DNA of 64,000 nt from Phycisphaerales bacterium (GCA_029247205.1 JAQWLT010000033.1:62001-126000), one strand, 5' to 3'. Counted from the stretch's first letter, positions 53,327 to 62,635 are shown. Program-made: numbers and translations. The notes: generated by a model not told the origin, from the sequence alone.

Positions 53327-54862
53327 TTACGGGCAAGATCCCCAGGTATTGAGCAACAAGAGCAGGTCATCTACACCGACAATCTTGCTTCCATCGATAT
53401 CACCGCTTCCAGGACCTCCCCACTGACTAATCAAAGCCAGTAGATCATCTACGCCGACATCTCCATTGCCGTCCACATCGCCGATGCATGGCACATCGTT
53501 GTTGATGTAAAGGCTCCCAAGCCGAATGGCGCGGTAGCCCGGACGGAGCCCCGCACAGCTCTCTTGAGCGAAAATGCCAAGCCGCCAAGCGATCTCACCT
53601 GTAGGGGTGACCTCATACATACCACCAAGCTGTGTCGAGGTGACGAGTGTGTGCCCGTTTGAAAGCCGGTTCGCGTCACCTGTTGATGGGCAGTAGATCG
53701 GCGTCTGCCATGACCAGACGATCTCAGCTCCGCTAGGTGGATCACCGTCTAGGCTCAGTTCCACAGCGAAGGACGATCCATTGGACCCCACGTCTTCTCC
53801 ACCACGGCGGTTTCCATTATCAAACAGCACCAGGTTCCCATTAGACAACAGGTCTGGAGAGTGCTGGTACGAGAACAGATCGTTACCGACTGTCACGTCG
53901 CCAGAGGGCATAGACATGCCGATATTTGCGACGATCTCCCCGGTTTGATAATCGATGCTCGTAACACGGCTGAGGTGTCGACATGAGATCCAGATTCGAC
54001 CGTCGAGTGGCTCGAAGTGCGCGTCGTTGACATGAGTCCAATCGTTCCAGTGCCCCGTCTGATGAATGTCATAGTCCTCAGTGCTGTAGTGATCAAAAGT
54101 GGACCAGTCGAATAAAATCTCGTTGGTCTCCGGATCCATCTCTACGATGCGATCACCCTGCCAGGTACGAGTCACGCCATCCTGCTCGATGTCCCGGTAC
54201 TCGCGTACAACCATCAATATGCCTGATGGTGTGGCGGACGCGGAGTGGTGCACACGAAAATCATTGTGGTCTGGCGAAGACCACAGTTCATCTCCGTTCA
54301 TCGCCATGATGATGGCACGACCACCACCAACACAGAGCAACCGACCCCCTGAAAGGAGCTCAATAGATGAGATATTTGAAGGAGTATCAATAAGTAAGGA
54401 CAGGCTTCCATCAAGCTCGTATCCGACAATAGAGTCGCAGTGATTGAAGAGTGTCATTCCGGGCTCTGGCGTTGCTTCGCCCTCGTTCACTTCGACAACC
54501 AGTGGAAAATCGAATGGGATCGGCCGAGTGCTGAAGTATGCGGCCTCAGTCCACTCCAAAGGCTCCGTGGCCACGATCGCACGAATATGCCATACATACT
54601 GAGCACCGAACTCAAGGCCTTCCTTAATGATCCAATCCGACGAAGTCGTGGTCAACGCAAGCAGCGGTAAATCAAATGGATCGCCGCCCCCAGTGACCTG
54701 TGCGAGTTGAACTTCGTATTCATCCGCATCAGGAACCGCGTCCCAAACGAGGTGCACCTGCGTGGTCTGCATCTGAGTGCCATCAGCCGGCTCGATCGCC
54801 AACGCATATGGCACATTGGCCATTGTCAAAGCGATAACGAAGCCTAGAAAAGGCGTCTGCAT
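53327..54862 (-). CDS. Secreted arylsulfotransferase-like protein with dockerin-like tail
   Basis: A 511-residue exported protein. After a signal peptide (MQTPFLGFVIALTMANVPYALA) comes a fibronectin-III-like domain (about 22-115, HLVWDAVPDADEYEVQLA...YVWHIRAIV), then a beta-propeller of the arylsulfotransferase (ASST) family, with DWTHVNDAHFEPLDGRIWISCRHLSRVTSID and SYQHSPDLLSNGNLVLFDNG. The dockerin-like tail (CIGDVDGNGDVGVDDLL...NTWGSCP) ends the protein. The family is mostly uncharacterised in planctomycetes, and sulfotransfer activity is not assured. It lies on the opposite strand between two export-system genes. Confidence 0.82.
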   Translation of the reverse strand: MQTPFLGFVIALTMANVPYALAIEPADGTQMQTTQVHLVWDAVPDADEYEVQLAQVTGGGDPFDLPLLALTTTSSDWIIKEGLEFGAQYVWHIRAIVATEPLEWTEAAYFSTRPIPFDFPLVVEVNEGEATPEPGMTLFNHCDSIVGYELDGSLSLLIDTPSNISSIELLSGGRLLCVGGGRAIIMAMNGDELWSSPDHNDFRVHHSASATPSGILMVVREYRDIEQDGVTRTWQGDRIVEMDPETNEILFDWSTFDHYSTEDYDIHQTGHWNDWTHVNDAHFEPLDGRIWISCRHLSRVTSIDYQTGEIVANIGMSMPSGDVTVGNDLFSYQHSPDLLSNGNLVLFDNGNRRGGEDVGSNGSSFAVELSLDGDPPSGAEIVWSWQTPIYCPSTGDANRLSNGHTLVTSTQLGGMYEVTPTGEIAWRLGIFAQESCAGLRPGYRAIRLGSLYINNDVPCIGDVDGNGDVGVDDLLALISQWGGPGSGDIDGSKIVGVDDLLLLLNTWGSCP

Positions 54863-55186
54863 GCTACTCAGGTCTCCCTACTACTTAGTTCAATCAAGTC
54901 CACATACCAAGGCATGAAAACAGACAAGCCTCCCCCAAGACTTACCCACCAAACCGCCGTTGGCCTCATGTTTGTGCCAAATTTCCACAGAATTGCCCGG
55001 TGGACGCAACGAAAGCCTCCACACAGGCCCCTGTGCCACAACCTGGTTCTCTCTTCTCGGGCCCATATAGCGAAGATGAACGATGGAACCAGTGTTCAGG
55101 GCACTACGCCAATCTGCGCTCGCCAGAGGGTCATATTCAGTAGGCTTCGGAATGAGCGGGCGGGCCTGTACACTGAAGGGCTACCG
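54863..55186. other. 324-nt divergent intergenic region
   Basis: This gap lies between the start of the ASST-like gene (minus) and the HlyD-like gene (plus), so it should hold promoters in both directions. GGGAG precedes the minus-strand ATG by 11 nt. On the plus side TTCGGA (55146-55151) and TACACT (55169-55174) are 17 nt apart, a modest -35/-10 match, with AAGGG before the ATG at 55187. The open frame covering 54914-55186 shows no signal peptide or known domain; I see no other gene, RNA or repeat here. Confidence 0.45.
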
Positions 55187-56698
55187 ATGACACAACGAAC
55201 CATTTACCACCGGCGAGGGCTCAGTACGATTGGATTGGTCGTGGTTGGTGGTGTTGTCGTGGTAGCTGTTGCAGCAGCCATGATTGGTGGGAGCGGTGGG
55301 GGTGGTGATGAAATCCAGATTGAGACCGACCTCTTTGAGGTGCAGGCCGGGACGTTCACGATCACTATCCCAGCATCAGGTGAACTCGTCGCGAGAGAGC
55401 AAGTCGAACTTCGATCATCACTTGATGGCACTGCCACAATCATGGAGATCATCGACGAAGGAACACCGGTTGAGGCTGGATCGATTTTAGTTCGACTTGA
55501 CGACAAGGATGTCATTGAACGCATTGAAGCAGCTGAAGAAGCAATTGTCAGCGCCCAGAACAAGGTGGAAACACGAACCGCCGACTTGGCCATCGAGCAG
55601 AAGTCGCGTGAGTCGAGTTTAGCGAGGGCAGTTGTCTCGGTGGATCAATCCAAACTCGCCTTGCTTGCATGGCAAGAGGGTGATGATGTATCCAAACGAA
55701 ACCAACTTGCCTTAGCTGTCCGAACCACAGAGAAAGATTACAAACGGCTCGAAGAGAAATACCACAAGTCTCTTGAGTTGCGTTCCCGTGATTTCATCAG
55801 CCAAAATGATCTTGAGCAAGATGAGATCGACATGATTCGCGCTGAGGCGAATCTTTCAAAGGCGCGTCTTGATAAAGATGTGTATGAAAAATACACATTC
55901 GAGAAAGATAAGCAGCGCAAGGAATCAGACCTCAAGCAGGCACAAGATGAGTTGATTCGGGTTGAAACACGAACCACCGCCAGTGTGCGCAGTGCTCAAA
56001 GCAATCTTGAGGCGGCTAAGTCGAATCTGGATTCCAAGAATGAGCGACTGGTGAAGTATCAGGAACAACTTGAGAGTTGTACCGTCATCGCTCCAGCACC
56101 AGGGATGGTCGTGTATGGGACCACGCTTGGTGGAAGCAGGTGGGACCGGAACGAGCCATTCCGAGTGGGGTCAAAGATTTCACGGAATGAGTTGTTGATC
56201 GTGTTGCCAAATACCGAACATATGCTCGCGGATGTCAAAGTAAATGAGGCGCTGAGCGGAAACGTTAAGAACGAACAAATTGCAACCATTCGTATGGACG
56301 CATTCCCAGAGCAGATTCTAAATGGACAAGTTGTATCGGTTGGTGTGCTTGCTGAGGGTGGTGGATGGCGAGATCCAAATCGTCGCGAATACTCAGTGAG
56401 CTTGTCCGTCGACAATATTGGAAATCTTGCACTCAAACCTTCTATGCGATGCAAGGCTGACATTCTGGTGGGTGAGGTCGAAAATGTACTCTATGTTCCA
56501 GTACAGGCCGTACACCGACTTGGACGGACCACGATGGTCTACATAGCTCAGGGCTCTATGTATCAACCAACACCGGTGACGCTTGGTCAAGCAAGTGACC
56601 TCTTTGTTGAAATCACAGATGGTTTAGCGACAGGCGAGCGTGTATTGCTTCGGGACCCACCACCAGGAACAGCAATTGAACTTGCGTCTCCTGAGTAA
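55187..56698 (+). CDS. HlyD/RND-type periplasmic adaptor protein
   Basis: A 503-residue membrane-fusion protein. The N-terminus has one membrane anchor (GLVVVGGVVVVAVAAAMIGG, about 15-34) followed by a Gly-rich linker. The lipoyl half-motif (ASGELVAREQVELRSSLDGTATIMEIIDEGTPV) begins the barrel, then a long alpha-hairpin of coiled coil (about 125-300), then the returning lipoyl half (CTVIAPAPGMVVYGT) and a beta-barrel (ADVKVNEAL...GQVVSVGVLAEGG). It would bridge an inner-membrane transporter and a TolC-type channel. No transporter gene is present nearby. The start at 55187 is preferred; the upstream open frame has no adaptor features. Confidence 0.9.
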   Translation: MTQRTIYHRRGLSTIGLVVVGGVVVVAVAAAMIGGSGGGGDEIQIETDLFEVQAGTFTITIPASGELVAREQVELRSSLDGTATIMEIIDEGTPVEAGSILVRLDDKDVIERIEAAEEAIVSAQNKVETRTADLAIEQKSRESSLARAVVSVDQSKLALLAWQEGDDVSKRNQLALAVRTTEKDYKRLEEKYHKSLELRSRDFISQNDLEQDEIDMIRAEANLSKARLDKDVYEKYTFEKDKQRKESDLKQAQDELIRVETRTTASVRSAQSNLEAAKSNLDSKNERLVKYQEQLESCTVIAPAPGMVVYGTTLGGSRWDRNEPFRVGSKISRNELLIVLPNTEHMLADVKVNEALSGNVKNEQIATIRMDAFPEQILNGQVVSVGVLAEGGGWRDPNRREYSVSLSVDNIGNLALKPSMRCKADILVGEVENVLYVPVQAVHRLGRTTMVYIAQGSMYQPTPVTLGQASDLFVEITDGLATGERVLLRDPPPGTAIELASPE

Positions 56699-56715
56699 TG
56701 ATCGCCAAATTCTGG

Positions 56716-57312
56716 CTATGAACCCCAGCGAATTGGCAAGTCGTGGGCCACACTGAGATGGTCCAAAATTCGCCCAGCCATAAAGTCGACCAAATCATCA
56801 ATCGTGTTTGGTTGCATATAGAAGCCCGGTGAGAGTGGGGCAATGATTGCTCCGGCTCCAGCGAGGCGATCCATATTGCCAATATCAATTCTGCTCAGTG
56901 GTGACTCGCGGTGAGCAAGAACTAATGTGCGTCCCTCTTTGAGGGTTACTGCAGCAGCTCGTTGCAGAAGTGTGTTGGTCATCCCACTTGCTAGGGCTCC
57001 GAGTGTGTTGCTTGAGCATGGAACAATCACCATTCCATCATGCTTAAACGATCCACTTGCGATAATGGCGCCCATATCGCGGCCCGAGTGTAGAACGACT
57101 CGCGTGGGGTCGGCCGCGCCAGCAAGTGACTCTGCACTCACTGGTGCGCATCCTGCCTCTTCGCCAAGGAGTCTACGACCAAGATCAGAGACTGCCACAT
57201 GCACCTCGACCCCCTGTAGGGCCAATAGCTCGATCGTTCGCAGTGCATACGGGGCGCCAGAGGCGCCACTCACGCCTACGACGATTTTTTGGCTATCACT
57301 CGTCCACGACAT
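56716..57312 (-). CDS. ubiX: Flavin prenyltransferase UbiX
   Basis: A 198-residue enzyme that makes prenylated FMN, the cofactor of UbiD-type decarboxylases. Markers: VVGVSGASGAPYALRTIELL (FMN-binding start), VPCSSNTLGALASGMTNTLLQRAAAVTLKEGRTLVLAHRE and APLSPGFYMQPNTIDDLVDFMAGRILDHL. All are close to consensus. The ATG at 57312 is preferred over a GTG at 57318. ubiD is not in the window. It ends 17 nt from the convergent HlyD-like gene. Confidence 0.95.
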   Translation of the reverse strand: MSWTSDSQKIVVGVSGASGAPYALRTIELLALQGVEVHVAVSDLGRRLLGEEAGCAPVSAESLAGAADPTRVVLHSGRDMGAIIASGSFKHDGMVIVPCSSNTLGALASGMTNTLLQRAAAVTLKEGRTLVLAHRESPLSRIDIGNMDRLAGAGAIIAPLSPGFYMQPNTIDDLVDFMAGRILDHLSVAHDLPIRWGS

Positions 57313-57339
57313 CCCCACAGGGTAGCCGACTGCTCGTTG

Positions 57340-57357
57340 CCAACCACCTTTGGTTGG
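57340..57357. repeat. Inverted repeat in front of the lipoprotein gene
   Basis: CCAACC-ACCTTT-GGTTGG is a perfect 6-bp inverted repeat ending one base before TACACT (57358-57363), and TTGCCA lies at 57337-57342. The repeat thus overlaps a plausible -35/-10 spacer, a position suited to an operator or a hairpin in a divergent transcript from ubiX. No binding protein can be named. Confidence 0.45.
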
Positions 57358-57376
57358 TACACTTGTGACCTGAAAT

Positions 57377-57383
57377 GGAGGGG
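57377..57383 (+). promoter_or_regulatory. Ribosome binding site of the lipoprotein gene
   Basis: GGAGGGG, with GGAGG 8 nt before the ATG at 57390. It overlaps the in-frame ATG at 57375, which is therefore unlikely to be used. Confidence 0.65.
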
Positions 57384-57389
57384 TTTCCC

Positions 57390-57992
57390 ATGAGATACCC
57401 GTTGTACGTCCTGTGTGCCATCAGCATGGTCATATTGACTCAAACGAGCTGCGCTCCTGAGGCAAACTGGCCGCGGGAGACGTCAACCCAATTCGCATCG
57501 CCCGCGGACACGCCTGTGCCTGAGGCTATCGCGACCGCGGTGCAATGGTGGACAACACGCGAGCCAACCGCGCTCTCTCAGGGACCGGTCCCGGTCTCAC
57601 TTGCTCCCTCGCTTGAGGCTGCGAAGATGCCACTTATAAAACTCTTGCCATCGTGTGATGTCATCACGACCAATGAACCAAACGCCTTGCGAATTTGTGC
57701 GGTACGGATGCATCATGCCTCAGCCCAAATTGATATTGATGCGCCGCATCCGAATCGTGGTCGTCAGCTCATCACCATCGATATGAAAAAGTACTTATTA
57801 ACGCCATGGGAAGTAACTGGTGCAAATTGGTGGCGATTCAACGGAAATCAGATCGAACGGATTACATCCGAGGCTGTTGCCGCGAACAAGGCTGCCACCG
57901 AGATGGGGCAGACCACCAGCGATCCTACAGACCCGAACGGATCGCCCACGGTAGAGCCAAAGGAAACTGCTGTAGCAACCGATGAACAGTGA
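57390..57992 (+). CDS. Lipoprotein, unrecognised
   Basis: A 200-residue lipoprotein (lipobox LTQTSC, cysteine 21). The mature region has WWTTREP and WWRFNGN near its ends, suggesting a small mixed-fold domain (about 45-155), then a polar, Thr/Asp/Glu/Pro-rich tail of about 40 residues. No family recognised. A strong GGAGGGG precedes the ATG. Its end overlaps the cytosine deaminase start by 11 nt, which couples the two although one is exported and the other cytoplasmic. Confidence 0.76.
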   Translation: MRYPLYVLCAISMVILTQTSCAPEANWPRETSTQFASPADTPVPEAIATAVQWWTTREPTALSQGPVPVSLAPSLEAAKMPLIKLLPSCDVITTNEPNALRICAVRMHHASAQIDIDAPHPNRGRQLITIDMKKYLLTPWEVTGANWWRFNGNQIERITSEAVAANKAATEMGQTTSDPTDPNGSPTVEPKETAVATDEQ

Positions 57993-58437
57993 GGTCCACT
58001 ACGCCGCGTGGATGAGTGCGGCAATTGAGCAAGCAGAAAAGTCATGGTCCGAGGGGGGTATCCCAATCGGGTCTGTCTTGGCGCATCCGCAGACCGGGGA
58101 GATTGTCGCTCGTGGCCATAACCAGCGTGTTCAACAAAATGACCCGACAGCTCATGCTGAAGTGACCTGTATTCGCAGTGCTGGAAGGCGTCGCGACTGG
58201 AGTTCGCTCACGCTCGTCTCAACACTCAGCCCATGCTGTATGTGCAGTGGAACCGCCATGTTGTTTCGCATACCCCGGGTTGTGATCGGCGAGAATCGCT
58301 CGTTTATGGGCGCTGAAGATTGGATGCGATCGGCTGGCATTGAACTCACCGTGCTGAATGATGCAGCGTGTATCGCACTCATGGACCGATTGATCCGCGA
58401 GAAGCCAGACCTCTGGGCTGAGGATATTGGTGACTAG
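57982..58437 (+). CDS. Fungal-type (Fcy1-like) cytosine deaminase
   Basis: A 151-residue deaminase of the cytidine/deoxycytidylate superfamily. Zinc and catalytic motifs are HAEVTCI (H-A-E) and SPCCMCSG (PCxxC). The segment around them (STLSPCCMCSGTAMLFRIPRVVIGENRSF) and the C-terminus (LWAEDIGD) strongly resemble yeast Fcy1 (TLSPCDMCTG..., WFEDIGE), not TadA tRNA deaminase and not the CodA amidohydrolase. This predicts conversion of cytosine to uracil. It shares the bases CTAG with the convergent thiolase stop. Confidence 0.82.
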   Translation: MNSEVHYAAWMSAAIEQAEKSWSEGGIPIGSVLAHPQTGEIVARGHNQRVQQNDPTAHAEVTCIRSAGRRRDWSSLTLVSTLSPCCMCSGTAMLFRIPRVVIGENRSFMGAEDWMRSAGIELTVLNDAACIALMDRLIREKPDLWAEDIGD

Positions 58438-59612
58438 CTCGGCCGCTCTAACAGCATTGAAACTGCGTTCCCGCCACCCAAGCACAGACTGATGACACCA
58501 AACTTCGCATTCACACGTTGCATCTGATTTACCAGTGTGACCAGGACTCTTGCGCCGGACGCACCAATTGGATGGCCCAGAGCAATGGCGCCTCCGCATA
58601 TGTTGACCTTTGATGGGTCCACATTGAGTAAACGCATATTGCAAAGTGCTTGAGCGGCGAATGCTTCGTTGAGTTCAAAGATGTCAATATCATCAACCGA
58701 CAGATCGCAACTCTTCAGAAGTTCCATCACACCAATTCCAGGAGCCTCAAAGAGATCCTTGGGCTCAACTCCAACAGTATTCGACGCAATGATCTTTGCC
58801 ATCACGCTCGCACCAAGATCTTGGGCTGCTTCTTCAGAAGCCACCACTACTGCCGCCGCACCATCACTGATCTGTGATGCGTTTCCAGCTGTCACAGTGC
58901 CGTCTTTTTTGAAGGCAGGCCGTAATTGAGCAAGGCCGTCCGCACTTGCATCGGCCCGAATTCCCTCATCTGCAGTCACATCAGCCTTCTGTTTCACTTG
59001 TGCGGCAGTCAGTGGGATGAGTTCGGCATCGAACCATCCAGCTTCAGCCGCCGCGGCTGCCTTGATGTGTGACTCGGCAGACATAGCGTCCATGTCTACA
59101 CGGTTAATGTTGTTCTTCTCTGCGGTGTGCTCGGCGGCAAGACCCATGCCCCAGCCCTCGATTGCGCACTCCAGTCCATCATGCGCCATGTGGTCATTCA
59201 GTGTGCCTGGTCCAAATTTGATCCCACTGCGAACATCGGCATAGTGCGGTGCGCGAGTCATATTCTCGAGACCACCCGCAACCACCACCTGATTGTCCCC
59301 CGCCCGAATCGACTGATCAGCTGTCATCACAGCCTGGAGGCCAGAGCCACACACTTTGTTGATGGTCTGAGCACTGATACTCACTGGCAAGCCTGCTTTG
59401 AGCGCAGCCTGCCGCGCTGGGTTCTGCCCGAGCCCAGCCTGTAGTACACAGCCCATGATGCACTCATCTACTCGATCGGTCGGGGCACCCGATGAGGACA
59501 TCGCAGCCTCAATGGCAAACGCACCGAGTTGAGGTGAGGGGACACGTGAGAGACCACCAAAGAAGCGGCCAACGGGGGTGCGGCGGGCTGAAAGAATCAC
59601 GCTGGACGTCAT
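58434..59612 (-). CDS. Acetyl-CoA acetyltransferase (thiolase)
   Basis: A 392-residue thiolase. The nucleophilic cysteine lies in [12 protein letters not shown], the family Glu/Asn-rich region in [19 protein letters not shown], the second motif in [12 protein letters not shown], and the C-terminal [18 protein letters not shown] and [11 protein letters not shown] contain the catalytic histidine and cysteine. It is of the biosynthetic/acetoacetyl-CoA type. The ATG at 59612 follows GGAG by 9 nt; longer starts at 59627 and 59729 are less likely. No beta-oxidation or PHB genes are adjacent. Confidence 0.94.
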   Translation of the reverse strand: MTSSVILSARRTPVGRFFGGLSRVPSPQLGAFAIEAAMSSSGAPTDRVDECIMGCVLQAGLGQNPARQAALKAGLPVSISAQTINKVCGSGLQAVMTADQSIRAGDNQVVVAGGLENMTRAPHYADVRSGIKFGPGTLNDHMAHDGLECAIEGWGMGLAAEHTAEKNNINRVDMDAMSAESHIKAAAAAEAGWFDAELIPLTAAQVKQKADVTADEGIRADASADGLAQLRPAFKKDGTVTAGNASQISDGAAAVVVASEEAAQDLGASVMAKIIASNTVGVEPKDLFEAPGIGVMELLKSCDLSVDDIDIFELNEAFAAQALCNMRLLNVDPSKVNICGGAIALGHPIGASGARVLVTLVNQMQRVNAKFGVISLCLGGGNAVSMLLERPS

Positions 59613-59797
59613 GTCATCAGTCTCCATAAGGCAAGAGTAGGTCAGGGAGGGGTAACTCCCCGGGTCGGCTACCATGCCCGCATTCTGCGAGTCAGACCGA
59701 CACACTGATCGTGAATCGTACCGAATCACGGTCTCCTTTGTCCCCTACTGGAGCATGTTCCATCGGCAATCCAACAACATGGACCGACGACAATCTG

Positions 59798-60769
59798 ATG
59801 TCGCTTCAAAGCCATGTGCTCGCGGGTGAACGAGCACATCCTGGGGCGACAGGCGACTTTTCGTGGATTCTCTCGGCTATCTCACTGGCTACCAAGACTA
59901 TTGGTAATAAGGTCCGCCGAGCCCGGATTGAAGATGTACTTGGGGAACTTGCGGCGGAAAATACCCATGGTGAGCGCCAACAAAAACTCGATGTGATTGC
60001 CAACAATGTCATCAAGTCTTGTTTGGGAAGCCGAGCCAATATTGGTGTTCTTGTAAGTGAAGAAGATGAAGAGCCCACTGTGTTGCGAACTCGCAATGAT
60101 GGTGGGCGATATGCAGTCTTCTTTGATCCACTTGATGGATCATCTAATCTAGATGTAAGTGTTGGTGTCGGAACAATCTTTGGAATCGTGCGATTGCCAG
60201 AAGGTGAAAAGGGTGGCGTAGATGCCATCTTGTCCAAAGACTCACATATTGTCGCTGCTGGATATGTCTTGTATGGATCCTCAACGGTCTTTATGTTGAC
60301 AACTGGCGACGGTGTTGACATGTTTGTATTGGATCATTCGATTGGCTCGTATGTACTCGCCAAACGTGGTGTTCAAATGCCTGATGCTCGGCAGATCTAC
60401 TCGATCAATGAGGCTTACTCGGATCGATTTCCACAAGGTGTGCAGTCATACCTTGGATGGGCACACAAAGAGGGGTATTCATCCCGCTACATCGGATCGA
60501 TGGTCGCTGATGTTCACCGTACGATTCTCAAGGGTGGAATTTTTATCTATCCAGTATCAAGTGATCGTCCAAAGGGCAAACTTCGTCTGCTTTATGAGGC
60601 ACTTCCAATGGCAATGCTTGTAGAGCAAGCTGGTGGGGTTGCAATCACTGAGTCGGGCACCCGAATACTCGACATCTACGCAACCGACTTACATGAACGG
60701 ACTGGTGTCATCCTTGGTTCGACTCAAGAGATTGCCTACTTCCAAGAACACATGAATAAGTCGTCCTAA
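59798..60769 (+). CDS. fbp: Fructose-1,6-bisphosphatase class I
   Basis: About 323 residues; the gluconeogenic phosphatase. Metal and active-site motifs are VSEEDEEP (acidic), VFFDPLDGSSNLDVSV (DPLDGSSN), and the C-terminal GKLRLLYEALPMAMLVEQAGG. The start at ATG 59798 aligns with the family (SLQSHVLAGERAHPGATGDFSWILSAISLATK); a GTG at 59711 would add 29 residues without similarity. It is divergent from the thiolase gene and precedes the MmgE/PrpD gene by 43 nt. Confidence 0.94.
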   Translation: MSLQSHVLAGERAHPGATGDFSWILSAISLATKTIGNKVRRARIEDVLGELAAENTHGERQQKLDVIANNVIKSCLGSRANIGVLVSEEDEEPTVLRTRNDGGRYAVFFDPLDGSSNLDVSVGVGTIFGIVRLPEGEKGGVDAILSKDSHIVAAGYVLYGSSTVFMLTTGDGVDMFVLDHSIGSYVLAKRGVQMPDARQIYSINEAYSDRFPQGVQSYLGWAHKEGYSSRYIGSMVADVHRTILKGGIFIYPVSSDRPKGKLRLLYEALPMAMLVEQAGGVAITESGTRILDIYATDLHERTGVILGSTQEIAYFQEHMNKSS

Positions 60770-60812
60770 ACCCCCCCTACAACCGGCGACCACACGAAGG
60801 AACTTATGCGTT

Positions 60813-62375
60813 ATGGCTGTCACGGCAACTGATCGCACTCTCACTCTTAGTCGAAATACGAACCAGGCACTTGGAATAGGTAAGTTTGCCTGTGACTTTA
60901 TGTCTGGTGACATTGGAAACCCTGACATATCAGTGCGAAATCGCACCGTTCAGTTTTTTGTTGACAGTGTTCTGTGTGGACTCTCAGCCATCGCCATGCA
61001 AACGAACGCTCCAAGGGTTCTTCGTGAAGAGGCGATCGACTACACCCATGATCGTGGCGCTACGATCTTTGGAGATAACACATCGGTATCGCCTGAAAAG
61101 GCAATTGCCGCCAATGTCTCTGCTGTCCGTGAATGGGACAGTAATGGAACAAACTTTGGGTACAACCCAGGCCTTGGTCACACAGCGGGGGAGTTTGGGC
61201 ACAACGACTTCTATCCTGTTCCTGTCGCAGCAGCACAAGTTGCAAATCTTGATGGCGCAGCAGTCGTCCGCGGAATGATCTGCCTTGATGAAATTCGTGG
61301 TCGCCTTGCTGAAGTGTTTAGTCTCAAGACATATAAAATTGACCATGTTGTACATGGAGCCATTGCGTCAGCTGCAACATACGGGGCGATGCTCGGGGCT
61401 ACACCAGAGCAGATTGAGTCTGCAATTGGAATGGTTGTTGCTCACTACATTCCTTGGCGGGCAATTCGAGCTGGTAAACAACTCAGCGATTCTAAGGGTG
61501 CCTCTGCAGCCATCAGCACCGAAGTTGCCATCTTGTCAATACAGCGATCAATGCGTGGATTTGTTGGTCCCAAAGATATCTTTAGAAACCCAGAGGCAAT
61601 CTGGCGGCAATTCGAGCCGACCAATGGTGACTCGCCATTTGACTTGGTGCTCTCACACAGCGGTGATGACTTTGCTGTCATGGGAATGCACTTCAAACTT
61701 GGTCTATATGAACACCAAAGTGCTGGCGCTCTCCAGGGACTCATTGACCTGATCTCAGCCACGCCACAGGTGCTTGAGAAACCTACTGTGATCAGCAAGA
61801 TTCGAATCATTGCATATGAACCAGCCTTTGGGATTATTGGTGACCCAGCGAAGCGTGATCCACACACAAGACAGTCTGCCGATCACTCGATGGCTTACAT
61901 CGTCTCGACAATGCTTCGCAAGGCGATTGATCTCGCTTCAACAAGTGGCAGTGGCGCCATCGCTGATGGGAACGACGCTTGGTGGAAGACGATCATGTTG
62001 TTGCCTGAAGACTATGGGCGTGAAGCATTACACCATCCACTCACACGGGCGTTAATGGAACGAATTGTGTTTGAACATGGTGGTGAGGAATACGACCGCC
62101 GTTATCCAGATGGAATCCCAACTTCACTTACTATTGTTCTTGATGATGAAACAGAACTTAAAAGTGGAATGGTGATGTATCCATCTGGTCACGCCAGAAA
62201 CACATCGGCCAACCTTGAAGACATACTCCATCACAAAGCAGAAGCGCTTGGTTCGATTGCGTTAACTGACGCAGATAGTGTGATCAAACAATTTGAGAAC
62301 ATCGCCAACCTTGATGTTGATTCGGTTGGTGAACTTATGAACTTTGAAATACTCAGTCGTCCAGCTATTGACTAG
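60813..62375 (+). CDS. MmgE/PrpD family protein (2-methylcitrate dehydratase-like)
   Basis: A 520-residue protein of the MmgE/PrpD family, which includes 2-methylcitrate and iminodisuccinate-type enzymes. Recognised features: VREWDSNGTNFGYNPGLGHTAGEFGHNDFYPVPVAAAQ, then the helical ATPEQIESAIGMVVAHYIPWRAIRAGK and the C-terminal AFGIIGDPAKRDPHTRQSADHSMAYI. It aligns well with PrpD, but prpB, prpC and acnD-type genes are not in the window, so propionate use is not proven. AAGGA precedes the ATG by about 10 nt. Confidence 0.86.
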   Translation: MAVTATDRTLTLSRNTNQALGIGKFACDFMSGDIGNPDISVRNRTVQFFVDSVLCGLSAIAMQTNAPRVLREEAIDYTHDRGATIFGDNTSVSPEKAIAANVSAVREWDSNGTNFGYNPGLGHTAGEFGHNDFYPVPVAAAQVANLDGAAVVRGMICLDEIRGRLAEVFSLKTYKIDHVVHGAIASAATYGAMLGATPEQIESAIGMVVAHYIPWRAIRAGKQLSDSKGASAAISTEVAILSIQRSMRGFVGPKDIFRNPEAIWRQFEPTNGDSPFDLVLSHSGDDFAVMGMHFKLGLYEHQSAGALQGLIDLISATPQVLEKPTVISKIRIIAYEPAFGIIGDPAKRDPHTRQSADHSMAYIVSTMLRKAIDLASTSGSGAIADGNDAWWKTIMLLPEDYGREALHHPLTRALMERIVFEHGGEEYDRRYPDGIPTSLTIVLDDETELKSGMVMYPSGHARNTSANLEDILHHKAEALGSIALTDADSVIKQFENIANLDVDSVGELMNFEILSRPAID

Positions 62376-62383
62376 GTTCCCAC

Positions 62384-62635
62384 CTAGAAACCTCCATCAG
62401 ACCTCACTGATTTGATATTCAGGTGTACAAATCCAGCGAGTGCCATAGCAAAGCCAACCACGCCAAACCATGTCATGGTGCCGCCGTCTCCCACCACCAT
62501 CAGAACACAACTTGTGATGGCGAGTATTAGCCAACCAGCCGCGAATACTGAATGAACAGATGATCGTGGAACACTTTCAGTCCACTCTTGTTCAGGTCGC
62601 AAGAGGCCCATTTTTCTAAGATCTCGGATACTCAT
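62384..62635 (-). CDS. Small membrane protein, unrecognised
   Basis: An 83-residue protein with two hydrophobic segments (VFAAGWLILAITSCVLMVV and WFGVVGFAMALAGFVHLNI) after a charged N-terminus. No family recognised. Its ATG overlaps the permease stop (ATGA), so it is coupled to that gene and may be an accessory subunit. It converges on the MmgE/PrpD gene with 8 nt between stops. Confidence 0.72.
   Translation of the reverse strand: MSIRDLRKMGLLRPEQEWTESVPRSSVHSVFAAGWLILAITSCVLMVVGDGGTMTWFGVVGFAMALAGFVHLNIKSVRSDGGF

Noticed and set aside
54914-55186. Upstream extension of the HlyD-like adaptor
   Set aside because: It has no adaptor-like features or signal; the membrane anchor begins after the ATG at 55187.
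57982-58437. tRNA adenosine deaminase TadA
   Set aside because: The C-terminal motifs and the region around PCxxC match Fcy1-type cytosine deaminase better.
60813-62375. Propionate (methylcitrate) operon
   Set aside because: Only the PrpD-like gene is present; synthase and lyase genes are missing, and the family has other reactions.
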